A stretch of DNA of 8,269 nucleotides from Microbacteriaceae bacterium (lineage in GTDB: Bacteria > Actinomycetota > Actinomycetes > Actinomycetales > Microbacteriaceae): positions 1 through 8,269 of the forward strand of contig JAEMRP010000035.1 of NCBI GenBank assembly GCA_016463265.1, written 5' to 3'. Shown here in pieces: positions 1 through 5,268 of this stretch. A program made the translations under genes and the position numbers. The notes under the pieces are model-generated. The model ran no database searches. It saw only the letters and a list, made by a program, of their open reading frames with translations, and was not told where the DNA came from. How positions within the stretch are numbered: position 1 is the first letter of the stretch; each line of letters opens with the position of its first letter.

Positions 1-498
1 ACGGAAACCCCCGTCCAAACCGAGTTCTTCTCGATGCCCGCCGACTGCACCGGCATTTTGCCGGCTCCAGAGCTCGATGCCTTTGCCGACGATGGCATCG
101 TCTTGCTGGCCGGACCTGGCGGAAAGTATGGCAACGAACTCATTACCGAACCGACGCCGGAAATGAGCGCCGGAGGAATCTCGTGTTACTTCGGAACAGA
201 CAACGAAGATCTCACCCTGCTCCGTGTTGCTGTGCTTGTGTCGGCCGTGCCGCTTGATGCCACAAGCCGTTCGGAAGTCATCGCTGACCTCGCTGCTCAG
301 GGACTCGCGCAGGCTATGGACGAACGCGGCGATGTAACCTTCGGAATTCTTGGCGTCAGCGAGGGTCAAACCACAGCGAACTACAACGTCATCGCCAGCG
401 ATTCCTGGATTTCGGTGCTGTCGTCGGATGGCGGTGAAGCGGCATTTCTTGCCATCATCGCTCTTGCGAACGCCGTTCACAGCGCGAACTACAACTAG
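1..498 (+). CDS. C-terminal part of an unrecognised, probably exported protein
   Basis: The reading frame is open from the first base and ends at a TAG at 496-498, giving 165 residues of a protein whose start lies outside the window. The ATG at position 34 is in frame, but residues before it (T-E-T-P-V-Q-T-E) read on smoothly and look like the Thr/Pro-rich linker that often follows a lipoprotein or signal-peptide region, so I do not take that ATG as the start. Two cysteines occur, in PADCTGILP and GGISCYF, and could form a disulfide in an extracytoplasmic domain; small actinobacterial lipoprotein domains often have this pattern. There is no membrane helix or catalytic motif in the visible part. 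I do not recognise the family. The gene ends 3 bases before ung, so the two may share a transcript. That it is a real gene is fairly sure; export is inference. Confidence 0.7.
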   Translation, partial: TETPVQTEFFSMPADCTGILPAPELDAFADDGIVLLAGPGGKYGNELITEPTPEMSAGGISCYFGTDNEDLTLLRVAVLVSAVPLDATSRSEVIADLAAQGLAQAMDERGDVTFGILGVSEGQTTANYNVIASDSWISVLSSDGGEAAFLAIIALANAVHSANYN

Positions 499-501
499 GC
501 C

Positions 502-1173
502 GTGAACTCGGGCCTCCTCGCGGGTGTCCACCCCAGTTGGCTGCCTGCATTCAGTCATGCGTCCGACGCAATCGCCGACATAGTCAATCGACTCGAGGTT
601 GAACGCGTCGCCGGCATAACCCACGCAACGGACCGCGCCGACATCTTCCGCGCATTTCGCATCTCGATCGACTCCGTTCGAGTGGTCATCCTCGGCCAAG
701 ACCCCTACCCGACGCCCGGGCACGCGGTCGGGCTCGCGTTTTCGACCAGCCGAAACGTTCGCCCTCTGCCGCGAAGTCTCTCGAACATCTATGCCGAACT
801 GCGTGACGACCTCGGAATAGAGCCCGCCCAACACGGCGATCTGTCTCGGTGGGTGGACCAGGGTGTGTTGCTTCTCAACGCGTCGTTGACCGTGCGCGCG
901 GGCGAAGCTGGGTCGCATCGATCGTGGCCATGGAAGGACGTGACGGGGGCAGCGCTCCACGCACTCGCCGAACGCGGTGGACCCCTCGTCGCAGTGTTGT
1001 GGGGTCGCGAGGCGCAGTGGGCGGCGGCGCAGTTGAACGGAGTCGACCTCATCGAGTCCGCCCACCCCTCTCCGCTCTCGGCGCACCGAGGTTTTTTTGG
1101 CTCCCGTCCGTTCTCGCGGATCAACGCATCCCTCGTCACCCAGGGAGGCGCGGCGGTCGACTGGCGCGTTTAG
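502..1173 (+). CDS. ung: uracil-DNA glycosylase, family 1
   Basis: Removes uracil from DNA that arises by cytosine deamination or dUMP misincorporation, starting base excision repair in the cytoplasm. The 223-residue product has the family 1 signatures: GQDPY at residues 65-69, with Asp67 as the water-activating residue, followed by TPGHAVGLAFS as in actinobacterial Ung; LLLN at 123-126; and the DNA-intercalating/catalytic loop HPSPLSAHRGFFGSRPF at 188-204, with catalytic His188. The canonical GQDPYH is GQDPYP here, a known actinobacterial form. Length and the C-terminal DWR motif match the family. The start is a GTG three bases after the preceding TAG; no Shine-Dalgarno sequence is visible, so initiation is either coupled to the upstream gene or leaderless (TACAAC ends 6 bases before the GTG). 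The conserved FF is written as a run of seven T at 1092-1098. Confidence 0.96.
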   Translation: MNSGLLAGVHPSWLPAFSHASDAIADIVNRLEVERVAGITHATDRADIFRAFRISIDSVRVVILGQDPYPTPGHAVGLAFSTSRNVRPLPRSLSNIYAELRDDLGIEPAQHGDLSRWVDQGVLLLNASLTVRAGEAGSHRSWPWKDVTGAALHALAERGGPLVAVLWGREAQWAAAQLNGVDLIESAHPSPLSAHRGFFGSRPFSRINASLVTQGGAAVDWRV

Positions 1174-1176
1174 ACT
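1171..1176 (+). promoter_or_regulatory. Candidate -10 element for a leaderless acetyltransferase mRNA
   Basis: TAGACT fits the actinobacterial TANNNT -10 pattern, and its last base lies 6 bases before the ATG at 1183, so transcription would start on or next to the A of the start codon. The TAG of the hexamer is also the ung stop codon. No recognisable -35 hexamer is found 16-18 bases upstream, and there is no Shine-Dalgarno sequence, which fits leaderless translation. Based on spacing and sequence only. Confidence 0.45.
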
Positions 1177-1182
1177 CTCGAC

Positions 1183-1695
1183 ATGACTGGAGTGTCCTTT
1201 CGACCGGCCGTCGATGAGGACGCGCCCGCCCTCGTCGACATTTACAACCACTACGTCTCGACCTCGAACGTCACGTTTGACCTCGATTCGTGGACACCAG
1301 AAGACATGGCCCGCAAAATCGACGCGGTAACAGCGCTGGGAATGCCGTTCATCGTCGCCGAACATGACGGCGAACTCGTCGGTTACGCGTACCTGTCAAC
1401 ATTCCGCGAGAAGGCGGCGTACGACACGACCATGGAGAACACACTGTATTTGCGCGATGACGCGCGCGGTGATGGAATCGGTGGAACGATGCTGGAAGAA
1501 CTTTGTCGACTCGGGGCAATCGCCGGCGTTCGCGAGGTCATCGCGGTCATCGCCAACACACCCGACGCGAGCCCATCGATTCGACTTCACGACAAATCGG
1601 GCTTTGCGCGCGTGGGCGAAATGGACGGGGTTGGCCGCAAGTTCGGCGAGTGGATTGGCGTTGTCATGATGCAGAAGTCACTCGCGCGCGACTAA
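1183..1695 (+). CDS. GNAT N-acetyltransferase, phosphinothricin acetyltransferase (PAT/Bar)-like
   Basis: A 170-residue single-domain GNAT enzyme that moves an acetyl group from acetyl-CoA to an amine, probably in the cytoplasm. It has the layout of the PAT subfamily: YNHYV near residues 21-25, the VTF strand at 30-32, MENTLYL at 84-90 with a conserved acidic Glu85, the acetyl-CoA pyrophosphate loop RGDGIG at 95-100, the ENT/IRLHDKSGF region with His136, and the C-terminal GVGRKFGEW motif at 149-157. Related chromosomal enzymes are often methionine sulfoximine or amino-acid analogue acetyltransferases, and many are labelled phosphinothricin resistance without test, so the true substrate cannot be read from sequence. 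A neighbouring metY-metX pair makes a methionine-derived amine thinkable, but that is only a guess. The ATG start is supported by the -10-like TAGACT just upstream and by the family N-terminus. Confidence 0.9.
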   Translation: MTGVSFRPAVDEDAPALVDIYNHYVSTSNVTFDLDSWTPEDMARKIDAVTALGMPFIVAEHDGELVGYAYLSTFREKAAYDTTMENTLYLRDDARGDGIGGTMLEELCRLGAIAGVREVIAVIANTPDASPSIRLHDKSGFARVGEMDGVGRKFGEWIGVVMMQKSLARD

Positions 1696-1725
1696 CCCTT
1701 TCGTTACGCACTGTTTCATCATGGG

Positions 1726-1754
1726 TGGAAACGGCTTGGCGCTCTCCCTACTGT
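1726..1754 (+). promoter_or_regulatory. Candidate metY promoter
   Basis: TGGAAA at 1726-1731 (four of six matches to TTGACA) and TACTGT at 1749-1754 (TANNNT) are separated by 17 bases, the best -35/-10 pair in the 86-base gap before metY. The start site would fall near 1761, leaving a leader of about 20 bases. Two short inverted repeats overlap the elements: GTTTC/GAAAC (1713-1717 with 1728-1732) over the -35, and TCCCT/AGGGA (1745-1749 with 1757-1761) over the -10. Either could be an operator, though 5-bp arms may be chance. Confidence 0.45.
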
Positions 1755-1770
1755 GAAGGGAACCCAATCG

Positions 1771-1776
1771 AAGGAG
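1771..1776 (+). promoter_or_regulatory. Ribosome binding site of metY
   Basis: AAGGAG lies 5 bases before the ATG at 1782. It fixes the metY start and rules out the much longer in-frame extension that would run back through the acetyltransferase gene. Confidence 0.85.
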
Positions 1777-1781
1777 CCCAC

Positions 1782-3077
1782 ATGTCGTGGAAATTTGAAA
1801 CCCAGCAGATTCACGCGGGCGCCGCGCCCGATCCCGTCACGAATGCTCGTGCCGTCCCCGTGTATCGCACTACCGCATATGTCTTCAACGACTCCGACCA
1901 CGCGAAAAACCTCTTTGCGCTCGCCGAGTTCGGAAACATTTACACCCGCATCATGAATCCGACCCAGGACGTCGCCGAAAAGCGCATCACGGCCCTCGAA
2001 GGTGGAACGGCGTCACTCTTGGTTGCATCGGGTTCAGCTGCGACCACATACGCGGTTCTCAACATCGCCGGTGCTGGCGACCACATCGTCTCATCGTCGA
2101 GCATCTACGGCGGAACCTACAACCTCTTCCATTACACGCTCGCGAAGCTCGGCATCGAGGTGACCTTCGTCAACGACCAGGACAACCTCGACGAGTGGAA
2201 GGCTGCCGTTCGCCCCAACACCAAGTTGCTCTTCGGAGAAACGATTGCAAACCCGCGGATCAACATCCTCGACATCGAGGGCGTCTCCAAGGTCGCTCAC
2301 GACGCTGGACTGCCACTCATCGTGGATAACACCATTGCCACCCCCTACCTGATTCGTCCGTTCGAGCACGGAGCCGACATCATCATCCATTCGGCCACCA
2401 AGTTCCTCGGTGGTCACGGAACCGTCGTTGCCGGTGCGATCGTCGATGGCGGAAAGTTCGCCTGGTCGAAGAACGTCGAAAAGTTCCCCGGACTGACCGA
2501 ACCCGACCCCTCGTATCACGGCGCGTCGTTCACGACCGTTCTGGGTGACGGAATCGCCTACATCATCAAGGCGCGAGTTCAGTTGCTGCGCGACACCGGT
2601 GCGGCCGTTGCGCCCGACAATGCGTGGGCGATTCTGCAGGGCATCGAGACGCTGTCACTTCGTATGGATCGACACGTCGAGAACGCGAACGCCGTTGCGC
2701 GTTGGCTCGACGCTCACCCCGATGTTGCCACAGTGTGGCACGCGGGACTCGAATCGAGCCCGTGGTTCAAGGCCGGCCAGAAGTACGCACCCAAGGGTGC
2801 TGGGGCGGTCCTCTCGTTCGAACTTAAGGGCGGCGTGAAAGCCGGTCGCGCGCTCGTCGAGTCGACCGAACTGTTCAGCCACGTCGCGAACATCGGTGAT
2901 GTTCGCTCGCTCATCATCCACCCCGCGTCGACGACGCACTCGCAGCTCTCGCCCGAAGAGCAACTCAGCGCCGGTGTCACACCAGGGCTCGTGCGCCTCT
3001 CGGTCGGACTCGAGCACATCGATGACATCATCGCCGACCTCGACGCCGGTTTCGCAGCTGCGCGCAAAGCCAAATAG
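1782..3077 (+). CDS. metY: O-acetylhomoserine sulfhydrylase (aminocarboxypropyltransferase)
   Basis: A PLP enzyme of the Cys/Met metabolism family that joins O-acetylhomoserine with sulfide to give homocysteine, the direct sulfhydrylation route to methionine. The 431-residue product has the MetY hallmarks: FETQQIHAG at residues 5-13; Y54-T-R-I-M-N-P-T at 54-61 for cofactor binding; the VDNT strand with Asp182, which contacts the pyridine nitrogen; the PLP Schiff-base Lys207 in SATKFLGGHG (204-213); and the C-terminal GDVRSLIIHPASTTHSQL (372-389) typical of sulfhydrylases. Cystathionine gamma-synthase (MetB) is usually about 380 residues and lacks the insertion around 225-265 seen here, so MetY is favoured. 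It is followed 75 bases later by metX, whose product makes the substrate. Control is likely through the promoter at 1726-1754; no riboswitch is evident in the short leader. Confidence 0.95.
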   Translation: MSWKFETQQIHAGAAPDPVTNARAVPVYRTTAYVFNDSDHAKNLFALAEFGNIYTRIMNPTQDVAEKRITALEGGTASLLVASGSAATTYAVLNIAGAGDHIVSSSSIYGGTYNLFHYTLAKLGIEVTFVNDQDNLDEWKAAVRPNTKLLFGETIANPRINILDIEGVSKVAHDAGLPLIVDNTIATPYLIRPFEHGADIIIHSATKFLGGHGTVVAGAIVDGGKFAWSKNVEKFPGLTEPDPSYHGASFTTVLGDGIAYIIKARVQLLRDTGAAVAPDNAWAILQGIETLSLRMDRHVENANAVARWLDAHPDVATVWHAGLESSPWFKAGQKYAPKGAGAVLSFELKGGVKAGRALVESTELFSHVANIGDVRSLIIHPASTTHSQLSPEEQLSAGVTPGLVRLSVGLEHIDDIIADLDAGFAAARKAK

Positions 3078-3088
3078 TTCCTCTCTGC

Positions 3089-3123
3089 GTGCGGGGTCGG
3101 TTCGCTAGGGTACGACCCCGCAC
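3089..3123 (+). terminator. Perfect 11-bp GC-rich hairpin after metY; terminator or attenuator candidate
   Basis: GTGCGGGGTCG (3089-3099) pairs fully with CGACCCCGCAC (3113-3123) across a 13-base loop. It starts 11 bases after the metY stop, where an intrinsic terminator would be. No T-run follows (ATCGTTGG), so it would be of the U-tract-free type often proposed in actinobacteria, or a partial terminator that lowers metX expression. A DNA operator is another reading, since the loop holds a -10-like TAGGGT. The repeat itself is certain; the role is not. Confidence 0.6.
3106..3111 (+). promoter_or_regulatory. Possible metX -10 element inside the hairpin loop
   Basis: TAGGGT matches TANNNT and sits in the loop of the inverted repeat 3089-3123. 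A start near 3118 would give a metX leader of about 35 bases lacking the 5' arm of the hairpin. The hexamer at the -35 position (CTCTGC) is poor. A second -10-like sequence, TAGGCG at 3143-3148, is 4 bases before the ATG. Weak evidence for either. Confidence 0.25.
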
Positions 3124-3152
3124 ATCGTTGGTCGTGAGAGACTAGGCGAACT

Positions 3153-4349
3153 ATGGATTGGCAGACGTCGGAAGAGACAGTCCCCTCGGCCTTTGTGACC
3201 GAGGGGACTGTTCGCGCCCTCGGTGCGCCACCCGTGACGGGCGCGTGGCGAGACGGCGATCACCCCGGAAATCGACATTTCGCCCAATTGGGCGACCTCG
3301 CGCTCGAATCCGGGTTGACACTTCCGCGTGCGCGCCTCGCCTATGAAACGTGGGGAACACCCAACGCCGACCTCTCGAACGCCATTCTGATTATTCATTC
3401 GCTCACCGCGGATTCGCATGTCGTCGGAGCCGCCGGACCGGGGCACGTCACCGACGGGTGGTGGGGCGGAGTCGTCGGTGATGGGCTCGGGATCGACACA
3501 ACCAAATGGTTCGTCATCTGCCCCAACACTCTCGGTGGGTGCCAGGGCTCGACCGGTCCGTCCACCGTGACTAGCGACGGACGCGAATGGGGATCGCGAT
3601 TCCCGTACCTCACCGTTCGGGACCAGACACTCGCTCTACAGAAACTCGCCGAACAGCTCGGTGTTGCCCGCTGGGCGGCCGTCATCGGCGGAAGCGCCGC
3701 GGGCATGAGCGCACTCGAGTACGCCGTCATGTACCCCGACGAGGTTGAACGACTCGCACTACTGGCCACCTGTGGCGTGACCAGCGCAGACCAGATCTCT
3801 CTGAACTCCGTCCAAATCGAAGCGATTCGAATGGACCCGTGTTTTTCGGGAGGGGACTACTACGAGAACGAGGAAGGCCCCTATCGCGGCCTCTCACTTG
3901 CTCGCCGCCTAGCGATGTTGTCGTATCGGTCGCCGGCAGAGTTCAACGACCGTTTCGATCGCGCGTGGCAGAGCGGCATTAGCCCTCTCGGTGAAGGCGG
4001 ACGCTTCGCCGTCGAGTCCTATTTAGACTTCCACGGGAACAAGTTCACCCGCCGCTTCGACGCCAATTCGTACATCGCTCTCGTCGAGTCCATGAGTTCG
4101 CATGACGTGACGCGAGATCGAGGTTCACTTAAGGATGTTCTCGGAACCGTCACCGCACGCTCTCTCGTTGTCGGGGTCGATTCGGACCGGCTCTTCCCGC
4201 TCGAACAGCAAGTGACGTTGGCGGAGTGTCTGCCCAACCACCTGGGCGGCCGCGACGCGCACGTCATGTCGTCACCGTATGGACACGACGCGTTCCTTAT
4301 CGCCGATGCGGAGGTTGGCGAATTGATGCGCCAACTTCTCGATGCCTAA
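3153..4349 (+). CDS. metX: homoserine O-acyltransferase (acetyltransferase)
   Basis: An alpha/beta-hydrolase fold enzyme that activates homoserine, normally with acetyl-CoA, to make the substrate of the neighbouring MetY. The 398 residues contain the MetX motifs: LAYETWGTPN (62-71), HSLTADSHVVG (82-92), NTLGGCQGSTGPS (125-137), nucleophile elbow GGSAAGM with Ser181, SYLDFHGNKFTRRFDANSYIAL (289-310), Asp345 in VDSDRLFP and His378 in PYGHDAF. The triad Ser181-Asp345-His378 is complete. Odd points: the elbow usually reads GGSMGG, and the HALTGDSH motif usually has Gly where Ala87 is here. The ATG start is supported by the MDWQT opening I associate with this family in Microbacteriaceae; a strong Shine-Dalgarno is missing (only AGGCGA 3 bases upstream). 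In-frame GTG codons at 3195 and 3237 are alternative starts. A 13-bp hairpin lies within codons 9-20. Acetyl rather than succinyl specificity is inferred from the MetY partner. Confidence 0.95.
   Translation: MDWQTSEETVPSAFVTEGTVRALGAPPVTGAWRDGDHPGNRHFAQLGDLALESGLTLPRARLAYETWGTPNADLSNAILIIHSLTADSHVVGAAGPGHVTDGWWGGVVGDGLGIDTTKWFVICPNTLGGCQGSTGPSTVTSDGREWGSRFPYLTVRDQTLALQKLAEQLGVARWAAVIGGSAAGMSALEYAVMYPDEVERLALLATCGVTSADQISLNSVQIEAIRMDPCFSGGDYYENEEGPYRGLSLARRLAMLSYRSPAEFNDRFDRAWQSGISPLGEGGRFAVESYLDFHGNKFTRRFDANSYIALVESMSSHDVTRDRGSLKDVLGTVTARSLVVGVDSDRLFPLEQQVTLAECLPNHLGGRDAHVMSSPYGHDAFLIADAEVGELMRQLLDA
3177..3211 (+). repeat. Perfect 13-bp inverted repeat inside the start of metX
   Basis: ACAGTCCCCTCGG (3177-3189) is the exact reverse complement of CCGAGGGGACTGT (3199-3211), with a 9-base loop CCTTTGTGA; in RNA a G-U pair (3176 with 3212) could add a fourteenth pair. 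It begins 24 bases after the A of the metX start codon. A GTG (3195) lies in the loop and in frame. No T-run follows, so a simple terminator is unlikely; an RNA structure limiting translation or elongation, or a protein-binding palindrome, is possible. The repeat is certain; the function is unknown. Confidence 0.85.
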
Positions 4350-4377
4350 ATGCAACACGGTTGCGATGATGGCGCGA

Positions 4378-4393
4378 CCGCGGATGTCCGCGG
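4378..4393. terminator. Small hairpin between convergent metX and nnrD
   Basis: CCGCGG, four bases, CCGCGG forms a 6-bp GC-only stem with loop ATGT in the 49-base gap between the metX stop (4349) and the nnrD stop (4399). It could act on both strands as a bidirectional terminator, but there is no T-run on either side and the stem is short. The rest of the gap shows only a minor CAAC/GTTG pairing at 4353-4363. Confidence 0.35.
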
Positions 4394-4398
4394 AGATC

Positions 4399-5208
4399 TC
4401 ATCGTGCGAGAAGGTCGCGAATAACTGCCGGGATCTGCGTAACAAGTTGATCGAGGAGGAACGGGCCACCGGCTGACGCGGCCTGGGCCGCGAGCGAGTG
4501 AATAACGACGGCCGACGCGGCGATTCGCGCGAGAACTCGTTCATCGGCAGCAATGTCCGCGACGCGCGTCGCGATCATCGAACCGAGGACTCCCCCGAGT
4601 ACGTCGCCCGCTCCGGCAATGGCTAGCCACGGCGGCGCCAGCGACACCGAAAACTCGTCGGCGAATTGGTTGGCGATATAAGTCGTCGAACCCTTGAGGA
4701 GGACGGTGGCGTTCCACCGGGAGGCGGCGAGCAGCGCATATTCGGCCGGCGCCCCCTCGACTTCTTCGCGGGACACACCAAAAACCTTCGCCATCTCGCC
4801 CGCGTGGGGTGTCGCCACGATAAATCCTGCGTGCGGCAACAGGCTCAGAGCACCGGCATCAACGACGGTCGGTTTACCCTCATCCAGCGCGCGACGCGCT
4901 CGATTCATCGACTCCGAATCGGTGTCGGACATACCAGAGCCCACTACCCAGGCAGACACCGGTCCCGCCCCGACGACTGCCTCGGGGCGACGAACGAGAA
5001 GCGGACGCGTGGCTTCCTCGGGGCCGACGTAACGAACCATGCCAATCCCTGTCGAGAGCGCGCCGTCGACTCCGAGCAACGCGGCACCGGGGTAATCCGT
5101 CGAACCCGTTGCGAGCCCGAGCACACCGCGCGAGTATTTGTGGTCGTCTCCCGTGGGCACGCGAAACTCCTGAGCAGCTTCGCTCTGCTGAAAAGTTTCG
5201 ACACCCAT
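4399..5208 (-). CDS. nnrD: ADP-dependent (S)-NAD(P)H-hydrate dehydratase
   Basis: Repairs damaged nicotinamide cofactors by dehydrating the S form of NADHX or NADPHX at the expense of ADP; cytoplasmic. The 269-residue product is the ribokinase-like YjeF C-terminal (carbohydrate kinase) domain: HKYSRGVLGLATGS at residues 23-36, WVVGSGM at 87-93, VVDAGAL at 115-121, the TPHAGEM loop at 133-139, LLKGSTT at 170-176 and the nucleotide-binding/catalytic AIAGAGDVLGG at 196-206 with Asp202. No YjeF N-terminal epimerase (NnrE) domain is fused, unlike the E. coli protein, so the epimerase should be encoded elsewhere. The ATG is preceded by TAGGCT at a 6-base distance and by no Shine-Dalgarno, pointing to a leaderless mRNA. 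It diverges from the OYE gene and converges on metX, so it is probably transcribed alone. Confidence 0.93.
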   Translation of the reverse strand: MGVETFQQSEAAQEFRVPTGDDHKYSRGVLGLATGSTDYPGAALLGVDGALSTGIGMVRYVGPEEATRPLLVRRPEAVVGAGPVSAWVVGSGMSDTDSESMNRARRALDEGKPTVVDAGALSLLPHAGFIVATPHAGEMAKVFGVSREEVEGAPAEYALLAASRWNATVLLKGSTTYIANQFADEFSVSLAPPWLAIAGAGDVLGGVLGSMIATRVADIAADERVLARIAASAVVIHSLAAQAASAGGPFLLDQLVTQIPAVIRDLLAR

Positions 5209-5214
5209 GTGTCT

Positions 5215-5220
5215 AGCCTA
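5215..5220 (-). promoter_or_regulatory. Candidate -10 element for a leaderless nnrD mRNA
   Basis: On the minus strand the sequence reads TAGGCT, six bases (AGACAC), then ATG. This is the same spacing as at the acetyltransferase gene. The -35 position 17 bases upstream (minus-strand TTTATG, 5243-5238) is weak and falls in the tandem repeat shared with the OYE control region. Confidence 0.45.
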
Positions 5221-5234
5221 TTCCGCAAAGCGTT

Positions 5235-5257
5235 GGACATAAACTGTCAAACTGTCC
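5235..5257 (+). promoter_or_regulatory. Tandem 8-bp repeat in nnrD/OYE divergent region; possible operator
   Basis: AAACTGTC is repeated without a gap at 5241-5248 and 5249-5256. The block is flanked by GGACA (5235-5239) and TGTCC (5253-5257), a 5-bp inverted repeat. A -10-like TAAACT (5240-5245) for the OYE gene overlaps the first copy, with a predicted start about 17 bases before the ATG; its -35 is poor. The position suggests a regulator site controlling OYE and perhaps nnrD. The repeat is seen; the role is inference. Confidence 0.35.
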
Positions 5258-5264
5258 GAAGGAG
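5258..5264 (+). promoter_or_regulatory. Ribosome binding site of the OYE gene
   Basis: GAAGGAG lies 4 bases before the ATG at 5269 and decides the start. The reading frame stays open upstream for another 600 bases across nnrD, but that extension has no support. Confidence 0.85.
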
Positions 5265-5268
5265 TCTC

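Noticed and set aside
1183..1695. Calling the acetyltransferase a phosphinothricin (bialaphos) resistance gene
   Set aside because: Only the PAT-like subfamily is supported. There is no biosynthetic cluster, and most chromosomal homologues are not shown to act on this compound.
1503..1781. Extension of metY upstream to give a protein of about 524 residues
   Set aside because: The extension lies out of frame over the 3' end of the acetyltransferase gene, is rich in Arg/His as expected of a shadow frame, and MetY homologues begin at the ATG at 1782, which has AAGGAG 5 bases upstream.
1696..1781. SAM riboswitch before metY
   Set aside because: The likely transcription start leaves a leader of only about 20 bases, and no multi-helix SAM aptamer pattern is visible in the 86-base gap.
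1782..3077. Cystathionine gamma-synthase (metB) for the PLP enzyme
   Set aside because: At 431 residues, with the sulfhydrylase-type middle insertion and the GDVRSLIIHPASTTHSQL end, and next to metX, it fits MetY better.
1696..3152. McbR-type operator (TAGAC, 6 bases, GTCTA) as used for met genes in Corynebacterium
   Set aside because: I looked for this palindrome before metY and metX and found only half-site-like fragments at unrelated places (for example 1171-1175).
4350..4398. A small gene between metX and nnrD
   Set aside because: The 49-base gap has no start codon with a ribosome site and no room for a credible product; it holds only the short hairpin at 4378-4393.
4666..5268. Extension of the OYE gene upstream to give a 560-residue fusion protein
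   Set aside because: It runs antisense through nnrD with shadow-frame composition, and the OYE family N-terminus plus GAAGGAG fix the start at 5269.
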